Shown here: positions 43,421-52,562 of the stretch, one piece after another | How positions within the stretch are numbered: the stretch's first letter is position 1 | Layout: every line of letters starts with the position of its first letter | NCBI RefSeq assembly: GCF_000950575.1 | Contig: NZ_CP011005.1 | Span: 2,790,001-2,854,000, forward strand | DNA from: Psychromicrobium lacuslunae | GTDB lineage: Bacteria > Actinomycetota > Actinomycetes > Actinomycetales > Micrococcaceae | Length of the DNA: 64,000 nt | Direction of reading: 5' to 3' | The notes under the pieces: generated by a model | The model's input: only the letters and a program-made list of their open reading frames with translations | Databases searched by the model: none | What the model was told of the DNA's origin: nothing | Translations under genes and position numbers: made by a program

Positions 43421-43563
43421 TTTGGGTACCAACCAGCCCAACCGGTGTTGCAGAATTTCGACCTCACTCTGCGAACGGGGAGCAGTGCAGGCTTATCGGT
43501 CCCGCGAGCCCTGGCAAAAGCATTGCGCTGGCTGCTAGCCAAACTTCAGATGGCGTCGAGTGA
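43421..43563 (+). pseudogene. Frameshifted fragment of an ABC transporter ATPase domain
   Basis: The frame from 43421 reads FGYQPAQPVLQNFDLTLRTG, a typical ABC ATPase opening. The match continues after a one-base shift near 43480 as GEQCRLIGPASPGKSIALA, a damaged Walker A region, and then stops at 43561. The upstream membrane domain and downstream signature/Walker B are absent. It is probably the remnant of an ABC exporter (peptide or NHLP type) gene that decayed. The fragment lies just before the esterase gene on the opposite strand. Confidence 0.65.
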
Positions 43564-43592
43564 TTCGCACGGCCAAGCAGGATACCGGCAAG

Positions 43593-44417
43593 CTACTCAG
43601 CCGCGCGCCAAAGCCACCGCAATGCTTCGGGTAGCAGCACGCCGCCATGGTTAGGGCTGTGTCCGCCATCGCCGAGCACAAAACGAAAATCATAGCCTCG
43701 CTCGGCCAATGCGGCAGCAACTTGAAGGTTCTCACTCAACCAATTCATTTCGGCGGCATTCCAGTTGAGATCACGGTGCGCAGCCTGCATGAAAATTCGT
43801 AGCGGTTTGGCAGCCTCTTCGCGAATAGCCTTCGGATAGGGATTACCGGCCGGCATTTGAGCGAAACTGCCGAGAAAGCTGATCGCTCGACGAAATTGGT
43901 CCGGACGGGTCCAGGCCGCTGTGAAGGCACAGTCTCCACCACTACTGCCGCCGCAGATTCCCCAGTCTCCGACCGCATCGCTGACGTTGAAATCCGCCCG
44001 GACTTGAGGAATCACCTCTTCTAGAAGGAACCGAGCGTACTTGTCATCGTCGCCGTCGTACTCGACGTTGCGATTTCCGGGCTGGCCGGGGTCGACAAAG
44101 ACACCAAGCATCACCGGAATTTGTTGCTGATGAATCAAATTATCAAGCACAATCCCGCCGCGAACTTCCCCCTCCGGATCCTGATAGAGCGTGCCGTCCT
44201 GGAAAATCATCAGCCGAGTCGGTGTCTCGGGCGAATACTGCTGCGGCACGTGCACGGTGAAATTGTGGCTGATGCCAGGAAAAATTCTGCTATCCGTGCA
44301 CTGATAGCTGTGCAGCGTGCCTTCTGGAACTCCAGGCTGCCGCTGTGAATCAGGGCCATGCACGTAGCGCACCGGAGCGGAGTCGACCGCACGGTGAAAA
44401 TAAGGGATCTCAGTCAT
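43593..44417 (-). CDS. Enterochelin-esterase-like alpha/beta hydrolase
   Basis: A 274-residue hydrolase of the esterase D/Fes-like group. The nucleophile elbow is GSSGG in [15 protein letters not shown] (Ser159), and the C-terminal histidine lies in [10 protein letters not shown]. It lacks a signal peptide, so it probably acts in the cytoplasm. Members cleave ferric-siderophore esters or other sugar/lipid esters. No IdeR box lies nearby, so a siderophore role is unproven. It is followed upstream by a FUSC gene on the same strand with 15 bp between them. Confidence 0.82.
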   Translation of the reverse strand: MTEIPYFHRAVDSAPVRYVHGPDSQRQPGVPEGTLHSYQCTDSRIFPGISHNFTVHVPQQYSPETPTRLMIFQDGTLYQDPEGEVRGGIVLDNLIHQQQIPVMLGVFVDPGQPGNRNVEYDGDDDKYARFLLEEVIPQVRADFNVSDAVGDWGICGGSSGGDCAFTAAWTRPDQFRRAISFLGSFAQMPAGNPYPKAIREEAAKPLRIFMQAAHRDLNWNAAEMNWLSENLQVAAALAERGYDFRFVLGDGGHSPNHGGVLLPEALRWLWRAAE

Positions 44418-44432
44418 CTCAGGTCTCCTGGG

Positions 44433-45443
44433 CTACCGCCCAATAAACTCTTTCTCGGCACCCACTTGACCTTCCTGGCAAGCCTTGATCAATGGTCTCA
44501 GTGCCAGTTCCAGCGCCGCAGCGACTACCGCGGTCAGCAAAGCACCAATAACGGTGAAGAGCACTCGTTGAATATCGACTTCGAGCACACTGCCGTTACC
44601 CGAACTCAGCAAGACAACAGCCGCGGTCAGCGCAAAGGCATACACAGCATAGTTTGAATTTTTGAGTTGTAAAAGGATGGTTGCAAACAAGGCAAGCAAT
44701 CCTGCGGTGGTGAGCACCGCAGGGAAAGGCAGCAGCACAGCCAGGATGGCTGCCGCCAAGCCGCCGCTTACAGTGCCCAGCGAACGAGTGATGATCCGCT
44801 GCTTGGTCTCGGCAAAACCCGGCCTGGCCACCACCAGGATAGTGAGCAGAATCCAGCCCGCATTCGGGCCAGGTAACCAAAGCGAGATAGCAAGGGTGGC
44901 GGAGCCGAGTAACACAGCGAGCGCGACGCCATACACCAGGGCGTCCGCAGCGGCCACCCGCTCGGGCTCAGATCGTGGCAACCCTTTGAGGAATGCACTA
45001 CTCACCAACAGCGCCCAGAAGGCACCCAGCAATACCACCAAGGCGGGTAGCACTAGCTCGCCGAAACCGCCGGAGAACCACGTCGGGCTCGGTGTATCGA
45101 TCGTGACTCTTTCACCCACTAAGAGCGAGGCTGGCCAGATGCTCCCGATCACCGCAACGGTGTGCCAACCACGGTAGGCGCAGCAGCCAATGCCAAGCCC
45201 TACTAACACCATCAGCATCGCCGCCGCCCAGGGCCAGGGGTTCGCTAGTTCAACTAAAAACACCAGGAAGCCAATCAGCCCGCTGCACCAAGCTGCCAGC
45301 CGGATACTGATCAGCGAGGCAAGTAACACCGGGATCACGCCGATAAAAGCCAGCAAGGCGAGCGGTAGAAGTGGGGTGAGCGCAAGGACCAGCGACGGTA
45401 CAGCAAGCAGCAGCACAATCGCGCTCAACTTGAGGATTTTCAC
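44433..45443 (-). CDS. FUSC-family membrane protein
   Basis: A 336-residue protein with about ten helices in two blocks and a short hydrophilic centre. It matches the FUSC/aromatic acid exporter-like group, with RSLGTVSGGLAAAILAVLLPF and a C-terminal QRVLFTVIGALLTAVVAAA block. The GTG start has a GGAG site eight bases upstream. Members export organic acids or related compounds, but the substrate is unknown. The esterase follows on the same strand and may be co-expressed. Confidence 0.8.
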   Translation of the reverse strand: MKILKLSAIVLLLAVPSLVLALTPLLPLALLAFIGVIPVLLASLISIRLAAWCSGLIGFLVFLVELANPWPWAAAMLMVLVGLGIGCCAYRGWHTVAVIGSIWPASLLVGERVTIDTPSPTWFSGGFGELVLPALVVLLGAFWALLVSSAFLKGLPRSEPERVAAADALVYGVALAVLLGSATLAISLWLPGPNAGWILLTILVVARPGFAETKQRIITRSLGTVSGGLAAAILAVLLPFPAVLTTAGLLALFATILLQLKNSNYAVYAFALTAAVVLLSSGNGSVLEVDIQRVLFTVIGALLTAVVAAALELALRPLIKACQEGQVGAEKEFIGR

Positions 45444-45533
45444 CGGATTGCTCCGATCCGACTGCCCGTACCGACGGTTAGTGTTTCGGCCATAGCTGTG
45501 AGTATAGGGTCAAGGCACCGCCATAAGTTGCCT

Positions 45534-46046
45534 CTAGTCAGCTGCCGCCCTAAGGCATTGCAGCTTGACTCGTTGTTGCCCAGCGGCGAGCGCCGGTTTT
45601 GTGCCGATCAGATAGACATCAATCGCTGAGGACTTACTGGCAGTCAACAACACTCCGGCCTGCGGGAAGAAGCCTTGCACGGTAGCGAGGGAGCTCAACT
45701 GGACTGATGACCCCGACAGTACTACCTGGGGTTGCGGACGGTTAGCGACCGGCGGCACCGGTTTATTGCCGATCAGCAGCACCTTAATGCCCAGTTCCTT
45801 GAGCTGTTTGGCGGTTTTTGCCGCCAGTCCCGAGGTTGAGGTTGAATTGTAGACATTCACCGAAACTTCGGCGGCCTGCAGACTGGCTATCGGCTCCGTC
45901 GGACAGGATGCAGACTGAGTTGGACGCCCGGGCAGGGCATTCGAAATCCCGAGACCTACGGCTGCGGCCAGGCCAGCTGCTAAGAGCACCGAAAGGCTCA
46001 AGAAGATCAGCACACTCCGGGTAGGCGATACCGACTGCCCGCTCAC
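45534..46046 (-). CDS. LytR C-terminal domain protein
   Basis: A 170-residue protein with one N-terminal helix (about 12-35) and an extracytoplasmic LytR_C domain, recognised by VSVNVYNSTSTSGLAAKTAKQLKELGIKVLLIGN. In LytR-CpsA-Psr proteins this domain accompanies the wall-polymer ligase; here it is alone, so it is probably an accessory of cell-wall assembly. Its GTG start overlaps the D,D-carboxypeptidase stop by four bases, which indicates coupled expression of two wall genes. Confidence 0.85.
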   Translation of the reverse strand: MSGQSVSPTRSVLIFLSLSVLLAAGLAAAVGLGISNALPGRPTQSASCPTEPIASLQAAEVSVNVYNSTSTSGLAAKTAKQLKELGIKVLLIGNKPVPPVANRPQPQVVLSGSSVQLSSLATVQGFFPQAGVLLTASKSSAIDVYLIGTKPALAAGQQRVKLQCLRAAAD

Positions 46047-46975
46047 CGACCGCCCGCCTTCGACAAGGGAGTTTCCCCCGGTAGTTCCCGGATTGAGTCG
46101 AGCAGTTGCTTTGTCGCCGCCATCGCGTCCTTAGCTGCCTGACCGGCACCTTGCACCGCGCCGACCACCACCAACTGCTTCCCACGAATAACGGTGTTTG
46201 CGGCGAACAGAAATACCCCACGAGCCTCGTTACTGGTCCCAGTTTTCAAACCAATGACACCATCCACGCCGAGTAGGGTATTAGTGTTTTCAACCGGTCC
46301 ATATCCCGGCAGCACGGCACTGGGTTCGCCGACAATAGCGGCCAATACGGGATTTTTTAATGCCGCGGCGGCGAGCAAGCTCAGATCACGGGCCGTGCTG
46401 GTGGTCGATGGGTCGTAACCGCTGGCGTCGCTGCCCACCGTGGTCGAGCTAAGCCCTAGCGATTTGGTGTACTCGGTAGCGGCGTCTCGGTAGGCCGGCA
46501 ATGAGCCGAACGCCCAGATGGCCAAGGTGTCGGCAATATTATTGGCGGAGGGCAATAACATTGCCTCGAGCATTTGCCGCTGGCTGAGCTGCATACCTTG
46601 GTAGACCGGCAGCACGCTGCCGTTCATCTGCTGGTACTGGTGATAGAGCTGCACATCGGCCTGATCCAGCTCAATAAGCTGACCGTTTTCACCGGCCTTT
46701 AGCGGAAACTTCTGTAGCACGGTAAGTGCAGTAATCACCTTGGCTGTGCTGGCAATCGGGGCCGGTGACTGGTTCGGCTTGTTCAGCAGTGGCTGCGCAG
46801 CGTCCAGCGGCATGATGCCCGCGGCCGCGGGCACCCAGTCCACTGTGAAACCAAATTCCGGGCTGCTCGTCGAACCCGACTTGGCCTGTAGACCGTCGAT
46901 GCTGAGCGCACAGGCGCTAAGTGCGGCAACTGTTGACAGCGTTACCAGCAATTTCCATCCTGCTGTTTTCCTCAT
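46043..46975 (-). CDS. D-alanyl-D-alanine carboxypeptidase (PBP, S11-type)
   Basis: A 310-residue secreted enzyme with all penicillin-binding motifs: STAK (76-79), SAN (143-145) and KTG (244-246). The N-terminus ends in LSAC, so it may be a lipoprotein. It removes the last D-Ala from peptidoglycan stem peptides and limits cross-linking outside the membrane. It is shorter than PBP5 and lacks the C-terminal beta-rich domain. It overlaps the LytR_C gene. A two-component system just upstream on the same strand may sense envelope stress, but no site supports this. Confidence 0.9.
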   Translation of the reverse strand: MRKTAGWKLLVTLSTVAALSACALSIDGLQAKSGSTSSPEFGFTVDWVPAAAGIMPLDAAQPLLNKPNQSPAPIASTAKVITALTVLQKFPLKAGENGQLIELDQADVQLYHQYQQMNGSVLPVYQGMQLSQRQMLEAMLLPSANNIADTLAIWAFGSLPAYRDAATEYTKSLGLSSTTVGSDASGYDPSTTSTARDLSLLAAAALKNPVLAAIVGEPSAVLPGYGPVENTNTLLGVDGVIGLKTGTSNEARGVFLFAANTVIRGKQLVVVGAVQGAGQAAKDAMAATKQLLDSIRELPGETPLSKAGGR

Positions 46976-47031
46976 GCTTTCACGCTATGAGGCCAGTTTC
47001 CGGGCTCGGCTACGGCCAAGTCACCGTTCTG

Positions 47032-48573
47032 CTACAGCTGAGTGGAGGACGATCCGGGAGAGGTTGGCAGAGTAACAGTAAAAGTGCTGCCAGTGGATCC
47101 GCTACGCACCGAGATACTGCCGCCGAGTACCCGTAGGTTCTCCTTCACCAGACTCAGTCCCAGCCCGGTGCTACCTCGATGTCGAGAGAGATCGGACTTA
47201 TAGAAGCGATCAAACAACTGAGGCAACTCATCCGGCGGAATCCCGGCGCCGCTATCCTCGACCGCGATCTCGCAGTCATCGCCCAGCGCGCTGAGTATTA
47301 TCCGAGCCTTTCCCCCGCCGTGATTGAGCGCATTGGATACCAGATTGCCGATCACCACATCGAAGCGCCTCGGATCACTCTCGATCCATGATGATCCTTC
47401 GGATTCCAAACTGACCAGAGTGAGCCAACCACGTTCGGTGATCAGTAGCTGGAGCCGTTCAGCAACGTCGAAGCGCTGTCTTTGCAGCGAGATCTGCCCA
47501 GCGTCAAGGCGTGAGATTTCCAGCAAATCCTCGATCAAAATGGCGAGCCGACGGGAAGCAGATGCGGTGAGTTTCGCCGCCTCCGCGGTGTCTTCCGGGG
47601 CGGTATCCGGACTATCCAGCACATCGGCGGTGGCCAACATCGCCGCGGTGGGAGTGCGTAGTTCATGGGCGACATCCGCAACGAATCTTTTGGCTCGGGC
47701 CTCAGAGGCTTCCAACTCCGTCATGCTCTGATGCAGTCGGCTAGAGGTGTCATTGAAACTGTTGATCACTCCGCTCAGCTCGCTGACCCCACTCGGCTTG
47801 ATTTCTGCCGCCTCCCCGGAAGCACCAAGGTCTTCGACAGCTTTCTGCAAACTCAGCACCGGTCGGAGTAGCTGACGCGACAGCAACACCCCGATGAAAG
47901 CCGCTGCGAGTCCCACCGTCAGGGTGAGCAGTCCGGCATTAAGGGTGAGTGAATTGATTTGGGCGTCCTGTTTGTCCAGCGGATACTTTGCGTAAAGCAC
48001 CACGGTCATCACGTTCTGCGTTGCCTCACCGGGTTCAGGGCCAACATCAGAGGGGGTGGCTGAAGGCGATGCGGGTGCCGAGGTCGGTCTACCACTGCCA
48101 GGCACGGCTTCGGGCCGTCCGGAGCTTTCGAAAATGTTCACCTGTTTCGCCATACTAACCAAGTAGTAGGAAACTCCGCCTTCGCTGATTCGAGCGAAGC
48201 TAGGTACCACTCCAGCGAGGCCGGGTGGCCGGAAGCTCTCGGGAATTTCACTCATTGGCAACATGCCGTGGCTAAGTCCAAGCGCTGGCAAGCTCAGCAC
48301 CGTCGGCCCTCTCAGACCAAGTAACTGATTAAAAATCTGTTCGTCGGTTTGCGGCTTGCCGGCCACGCTGTCCCGCTGCCAGGAACTGGGCAGGTTTTCA
48401 TAGATGGCGTTGAAGTCATCGAGCAGCCGGTTTTGTTCGGCCTCTAAGATATTGGCCCGCGCCGACCAGGTGGTGGCCGCCCCCACGGTACCCGCTGCAA
48501 TCGCGGCAATCAACGCGAAGCCTACGCCGAGCCGAAAACTCAGGCTGCCAAAAAGTTGCTTGACTTTCTTCAT
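47032..48573 (-). CDS. HAMP-type sensor histidine kinase
   Basis: A 513-residue transmembrane kinase. Helix 1 is at about 12-32, followed by an extracytoplasmic sensor (about 35-205) with a Pro/Ser-rich insert, helix 2, HAMP and HisKA with FVADVAHELRTPTAAM (His about 304). The ATPase domain has NLVSNALNHGG, VEDSGAGIP and GSTGLGLSLVKENL. Its start overlaps the OmpR-type regulator stop. The ligand is unknown; neighbouring wall genes suggest envelope sensing. It is intact and of normal length. Confidence 0.92.
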   Translation of the reverse strand: MKKVKQLFGSLSFRLGVGFALIAAIAAGTVGAATTWSARANILEAEQNRLLDDFNAIYENLPSSWQRDSVAGKPQTDEQIFNQLLGLRGPTVLSLPALGLSHGMLPMSEIPESFRPPGLAGVVPSFARISEGGVSYYLVSMAKQVNIFESSGRPEAVPGSGRPTSAPASPSATPSDVGPEPGEATQNVMTVVLYAKYPLDKQDAQINSLTLNAGLLTLTVGLAAAFIGVLLSRQLLRPVLSLQKAVEDLGASGEAAEIKPSGVSELSGVINSFNDTSSRLHQSMTELEASEARAKRFVADVAHELRTPTAAMLATADVLDSPDTAPEDTAEAAKLTASASRRLAILIEDLLEISRLDAGQISLQRQRFDVAERLQLLITERGWLTLVSLESEGSSWIESDPRRFDVVIGNLVSNALNHGGGKARIILSALGDDCEIAVEDSGAGIPPDELPQLFDRFYKSDLSRHRGSTGLGLSLVKENLRVLGGSISVRSGSTGSTFTVTLPTSPGSSSTQL

Positions 48574-49262
48574 TTTTGCTGGTCGAAGCGGTATCCGAAC
48601 CCTCTGACAGTAACCACGATCTGCGGATGAGCCGGGTCATCCTCGATCTTGCTCCGCAGTCTTTGAATCGAGGCGTCAACCATCCTAGATTCCAGCAAAT
48701 ATTCGACCCCCCACACCGCTTGAAGCAGCTGTTCTCGGCTGCGCACCTGCCCTGGGTAGCGGGACAGCTCCAGCAATAACCGGATCTCGGTTGGCGAGAG
48801 CGCGAGTTCCGCGCCGTCTTTGCTCACCTGCAGGGCGTCCCGGTCAATCCTGAGCGAGTGACTGAGCACCACATCGGGTTCATTCTCGTTCTTTTCCACC
48901 GCGCCACGACGCAGCACCGCCCGGATTCTCGCCTCCAGAATCGCTGGCTCGACCGGTTTCACCACATAGTCGTCAGCACCTGCTTCCAGTCCGAGAATCA
49001 CATCAACATCGTCGCCCCGTGCAGTCATCATAATGATCGGTAACTGACTGCTTTGCCGAATGAGCCGGCAGACCTGCAAACCATCGATATCTGGCAGCAT
49101 CAGGTCCAGGATGACTAGCTCCGGCGGATTGCCGCCAATTGCCTTGGCCACCCCTTCAGCGCCGAGGAACACTCCCTCCACACTGTGACCGCGCTGGCTA
49201 AGCGCCAGCCGGAAGGCAGCGTTAATCTCGGGGCTGTCCTCGACGATCAAGATCTTTGCCAA
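48570..49262 (-). CDS. OmpR/PhoB-family response regulator
   Basis: About 230 residues. The TTG start at 49262 has AGGAG five bases upstream and gives the natural LAKILIVEDSPEIN beginning; a longer frame to 49313 would start before this site. The receiver aspartate is in LVILDLMLPDIDG, and the C-terminal winged helix is clear in LSPTEIRLLLELSRYPGQVRSREQLLQAVWG. It pairs with the overlapping kinase gene. Targets are unknown, and the direction away from csoR argues against a specific copper role. Confidence 0.92.
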   Translation of the reverse strand: MAKILIVEDSPEINAAFRLALSQRGHSVEGVFLGAEGVAKAIGGNPPELVILDLMLPDIDGLQVCRLIRQSSQLPIIMMTARGDDVDVILGLEAGADDYVVKPVEPAILEARIRAVLRRGAVEKNENEPDVVLSHSLRIDRDALQVSKDGAELALSPTEIRLLLELSRYPGQVRSREQLLQAVWGVEYLLESRMVDASIQRLRSKIEDDPAHPQIVVTVRGFGYRFDQQK

Positions 49263-49427
49263 ACCAACTCCTGTGACTTCTGGCGACCGCTCCCGAGCAG
49301 CCGGAAATCTCAACCACGGCGCTCCGCTGTCGCCAGTCTAAACTGCGCTACTGCCCGATGTGCGGGGTTGTTACCGAGCTGTCGCATAAGTGCTGAGAAC
49401 TTGTTACCAACTTACCCCCTTGCACAC

Positions 49428-49444
49428 ATACCCCATGAGGGTAT
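49428..49444. promoter_or_regulatory. CsoR copper operator upstream of csoR
   Basis: ATACCCCATGAGGGTAT matches the CsoR consensus and is nearly the same as the 12055 site. It lies 65 bp before csoR and should mediate autorepression released by Cu(I). Confidence 0.88.
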
Positions 49445-49460
49445 AAGTTTGAGATCTGAA

Positions 49461-49477
49461 ATACCTGAGGGGGGTAC
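49461..49477. promoter_or_regulatory. Possible second CsoR site before csoR
   Basis: ATACCTGAGGGGGGTAC keeps the outer ATACC and GGGTA blocks of the stronger site 17 bp upstream, suggesting tandem operators for more complete repression. Confidence 0.5.
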
Positions 49478-49509
49478 CATTAGGTATCACTCAATGGAAT
49501 GGGAAGAAC

Positions 49510-49809
49510 ATGTCTGAAACTGCTGCACCACACGGATACATCCACAATAAGGACGACTACCTTCGACGACTCCGTCGGCTTGAGGGTCAGGCTCGTGGCC
49601 TGCAAAGGATGGTCGAAGAAGAGAAGTACTGCATCGACATCCTGACACAGGTCTCGGCCATGACTAAGGCGCTGCAATCCTTTGCCCTCGGTTTATTGGA
49701 CGAACACCTGGATCATTGCGTGCTAGATGCTGCAAAAGCTGGCGGCAGCGAGGCAGAGATCAAACTCAAGGAAGCCTCCGACGCCATTGCCAGACTGGTC
49801 AAATCCTAG
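49510..49809 (+). CDS. csoR: CsoR-family copper-sensing repressor
   Basis: A 99-residue, all-helical repressor of the DUF156 family. The Cu(I) ligands are present as Cys41, His66 and Cys70 (KYCIDIL and EHLDHC), and LRRLEGQARGLQRM is the conserved DNA-binding helix. Copper binding releases DNA and induces efflux genes. Two operators lie upstream, so the gene controls itself, and copZ follows. The same 17-bp operator occurs before copB and the DUF6153-DUF305 pair, so these are likely in its regulon. Confidence 0.95.
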   Translation: MSETAAPHGYIHNKDDYLRRLRRLEGQARGLQRMVEEEKYCIDILTQVSAMTKALQSFALGLLDEHLDHCVLDAAKAGGSEAEIKLKEASDAIARLVKS

Positions 49810-49856
49810 ACAAGGACACCTCACGCTAGCCGCGTGAAAACCGAAAGGAACACCCC

Positions 49857-50063
49857 ATGAGCACCACCGCCAACTACACCGTCACCGGCATGACCTGCGG
49901 CCACTGCGCCGCCTCGGTCACCGAAGAAGTCAGCGAGATCCCCGGCGTGAGCGATGTTCAGGTCGCGCTGGAAACCGGCGTGGTCACAGTGACCAGCGAG
50001 CAACCGCTGGAGGAATCCCAGGTCCGCGATGCGGTCACCGAAGCTGGCTACCAGCTGGTATGA
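49857..50063 (+). CDS. copZ: Copper chaperone, heavy-metal-associated domain
   Basis: A 68-residue ferredoxin-like protein with the MTCGHC metal motif (Cys14, Cys17). CopZ binds Cu(I) in the cytoplasm and passes it to the CopA ATPase or CsoR. An AAGGAACACC site precedes the ATG. The stop overlaps the start of a 57-residue membrane protein, and copA lies after it, so the set is one operon under CsoR control. Confidence 0.95.
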   Translation: MSTTANYTVTGMTCGHCAASVTEEVSEIPGVSDVQVALETGVVTVTSEQPLEESQVRDAVTEAGYQLV

Positions 50064-50233
50064 GCACCTCGGCGAAACTTCTCGGCTTTCTGGCTATCCT
50101 GCTAGCCGCTTTCGCGCTGGCCTTCGGAATCGGAAAGCTCTTTGCACCGCTGAACACGGTTGATCAGCCGCAGCATGCCCTGAATAGCTTCGCCGCGAAT
50201 AGTTTTGCCTTGAATTTCATCCAGCCCAACTGA
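50060..50233 (+). CDS. 57-residue membrane protein between copZ and copA
   Basis: The ATG at 50060 overlaps the copZ stop (ATGA). One hydrophobic helix (about 6-30, LLGFLAILLAAFALAFGIG) is followed by KLFAPLNTVDQPQHALNSF and a short polar end. Similar N-terminal segments (alternating LAAVFALAFGVG-like) begin larger copper-associated membrane proteins in actinobacteria, so this may be a reduced member, but it has no Cys/Met cluster. Coupling to copZ and the following copA indicates a copper role. The protein is too short for most annotation pipelines. Confidence 0.7.
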   Translation: MSTSAKLLGFLAILLAAFALAFGIGKLFAPLNTVDQPQHALNSFAANSFALNFIQPN

Positions 50234-50246
50234 GGAAAGGGACCTA

Positions 50247-52562
50247 GTGGCTAGCACGGTAACACCCAAGTCACCGCTCATCTCAGAGTCGGCGCTGCAG
50301 AGCATCGAGCTCGACATCACAGGTATGACCTGCGCCTCCTGCGCCAATCGAATCGAGCGAAAACTCAATAAGCTTGATGGCGTTTCTGCCACCGTGAACT
50401 ATGCCACCGAAAAAGCCAAGGTTAGTTTTCCGGAGAGCGTCAGTACCAGCGATCTGGTAAGCCAAGTTGAGGCCGCCGGTTACCAAGCACAACTCCCCGT
50501 TCCAGCGTCGAGCACATCGCAAGCGCAAGCGCCGGATGCTACCTTGGCGCTCCGCAATAGATTGCTGATTTCGGCCGCACTTTCGGTCCCGGTGGTGCTA
50601 ATTGCCATGGTGCCCGCCTGGCAATTCACCTACTGGCAATGGCTCTCGCTGACTCTGGCAGCCCCCGTCGTGGTTTGGGGTGGCTGGCCTTTCCATCGAG
50701 CTGCTTGGCAGAACCTGCGTCATGGCTCCAGCACCATGGACACGCTAATCTCGGTTGGCACCATCGCCGCTCTTGGCTGGTCGGTTTACGCACTTTTTTG
50801 GGGTAGCGCCGGGATGCCGGGAATGACGCACCCCTTTGAATTCACCATCAAACGCTCCGACGGTTCGGCAAATATCTACCTGGAGGCCGCCGCCGGCGTA
50901 ACCACTTTCATTTTGGCCGGACGCTATTTCGAGGCCCGTTCCAAACGCCAGGCCGGCGCCGCGCTGCGAGCTCTACTTGAACTCGGCGCTAAAGAGGTGA
51001 CGGTACTACGCGAGAGCCCGGCCGGCGTCACTGAGGAAAAAATCGCTATTGAACAGCTCGCGGTGGCGGATCGCTTTGTGGTGCGACCAGGCGAAAAGGT
51101 AGCAGCGGACGGAGTGATTGAGACTGGCAACTCGACCTTAGACGTTTCGATGTTGACCGGCGAATCATTACCGGTCGACGCCTCGGCTGGCGATCAGATC
51201 GCCGGAGCCACTATTAATGGCGCCGGCCGATTGATTGTGCGGGCGACTAGGGTGGGTGCTGATACCCAGTTGGCCAGAATGGCGCGACTGGTGGAAGACG
51301 CGCAGAACGGCAAAGCGCAGGCACAACGGCTCGCTGATCGAATTTCCGGCATCTTCGTGCCGATCGTGATTGGCTTATCGGTGGCTACCCTGGGCTTCTG
51401 GCTCGGTTTCGGCGAAGGCCTCTCAGCTGCCTTTACCGCCGCCGTCGCGGTGCTCATTATTGCCTGCCCCTGCGCGCTAGGACTGGCAACACCTACCGCG
51501 CTGCTAGTTGGCACTGGCCGCGGCGCACAACTGGGCATTTTGATCAAAGGCCCAGAGGTCCTTGAATCCACCCAGCGCGTCGACACCATTGTGCTGGACA
51601 AAACCGGCACCGTGACCACCGGTCGAATGAGCGTTCTTGAGGTAGTTGCCGCCGATGGCGAGGCCGAAAGCACTGTATTGCGGCTGGCCGGCAGTCTGGA
51701 AAACGCCTCCGAGCACCCCATTGCGCAAGCAATTGCGGCTGCTGCCAAGGCCCAGCCCGGCGGCTTGAGCGCGGTCGCGGATTTCCAAAATATCGAGGGC
51801 CTCGGGGTGCTGGGCGAGGTAGCGGCAGAACGCTCAGATAACCAAGCCGCGGTTCCGCGCCGCGTTGTTGTGGGTCGGCCGCAATTACTGGATGACCAGG
51901 GCTACCACACTTCAGCCGAATTGAGCGAGGCGCTGAAGCGGGCGCAATCCGCTGGCGGCACCGCCGTGCTGGTGGGATGGGACGCTCGGGCTCGTGGCCT
52001 TGTGGTGGTAGCGGACACGATCAAAGACAGTTCGACCGAGGCGATTTCGCGGTTCAAAGCACTCGGTCTAAAGCCGATCTTGCTTACCGGCGATCATCGA
52101 CATACCGCGCAGGCGGTGGCCGAACAGGTCGGTATTGACGCCGACTCCGTGATCGCCGAAGTATTGCCGGTGCAGAAAGTTCAAGTGGTCAAGGAGCTAC
52201 AAACTCAGGGCAAGACTGTCGCCATGGTGGGCGACGGCGTTAATGACGCAGCAGCGCTAGCCCAAGCGAACCTCGGCCTCGCAATGGGCACCGGCACCGA
52301 TGTGGCTATCGAGGCCAGCGACCTCACCTTGGTGCGCGGCGACCTGAGAGTGGCTGCCGACGCAATCCGGCTCTCCCGTCGCACCCTTTCGACAATTAAA
52401 GGAAATCTGTTCTGGGCCTTCGCCTATAACGTTGCGGCCTTGCCTCTCGCCGCGGCCGGCCTGCTGAATCCAATGCTGGCGGGCGCTGCGATGGCTCTCT
52501 CCTCGGTCTTCGTGGTGAGCAATAGTCTGCGATTGCGTGGTTTCAAGCCACTGAGTCGCTGA
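50247..52562 (+). CDS. copA: Copper-translocating P1B-type ATPase
   Basis: A 771-residue Cu(I) exporter. One N-terminal heavy-metal domain has GMTCASC (Cys29, Cys32), then eight membrane helices, the CPC ion site (about 407-409, IIACPCALGLATPTALLVG), the phosphorylation site DKTGT (Asp451) and the hinge GDGVND. It pumps copper out of the cytoplasm using ATP, with CopZ as donor. The GTG start follows a GAAAGGGACC site. Its position downstream of csoR-copZ indicates CsoR control. The stop touches a long inverted repeat. Confidence 0.95.
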   Translation: MASTVTPKSPLISESALQSIELDITGMTCASCANRIERKLNKLDGVSATVNYATEKAKVSFPESVSTSDLVSQVEAAGYQAQLPVPASSTSQAQAPDATLALRNRLLISAALSVPVVLIAMVPAWQFTYWQWLSLTLAAPVVVWGGWPFHRAAWQNLRHGSSTMDTLISVGTIAALGWSVYALFWGSAGMPGMTHPFEFTIKRSDGSANIYLEAAAGVTTFILAGRYFEARSKRQAGAALRALLELGAKEVTVLRESPAGVTEEKIAIEQLAVADRFVVRPGEKVAADGVIETGNSTLDVSMLTGESLPVDASAGDQIAGATINGAGRLIVRATRVGADTQLARMARLVEDAQNGKAQAQRLADRISGIFVPIVIGLSVATLGFWLGFGEGLSAAFTAAVAVLIIACPCALGLATPTALLVGTGRGAQLGILIKGPEVLESTQRVDTIVLDKTGTVTTGRMSVLEVVAADGEAESTVLRLAGSLENASEHPIAQAIAAAAKAQPGGLSAVADFQNIEGLGVLGEVAAERSDNQAAVPRRVVVGRPQLLDDQGYHTSAELSEALKRAQSAGGTAVLVGWDARARGLVVVADTIKDSSTEAISRFKALGLKPILLTGDHRHTAQAVAEQVGIDADSVIAEVLPVQKVQVVKELQTQGKTVAMVGDGVNDAAALAQANLGLAMGTGTDVAIEASDLTLVRGDLRVAADAIRLSRRTLSTIKGNLFWAFAYNVAALPLAAAGLLNPMLAGAAMALSSVFVVSNSLRLRGFKPLSR

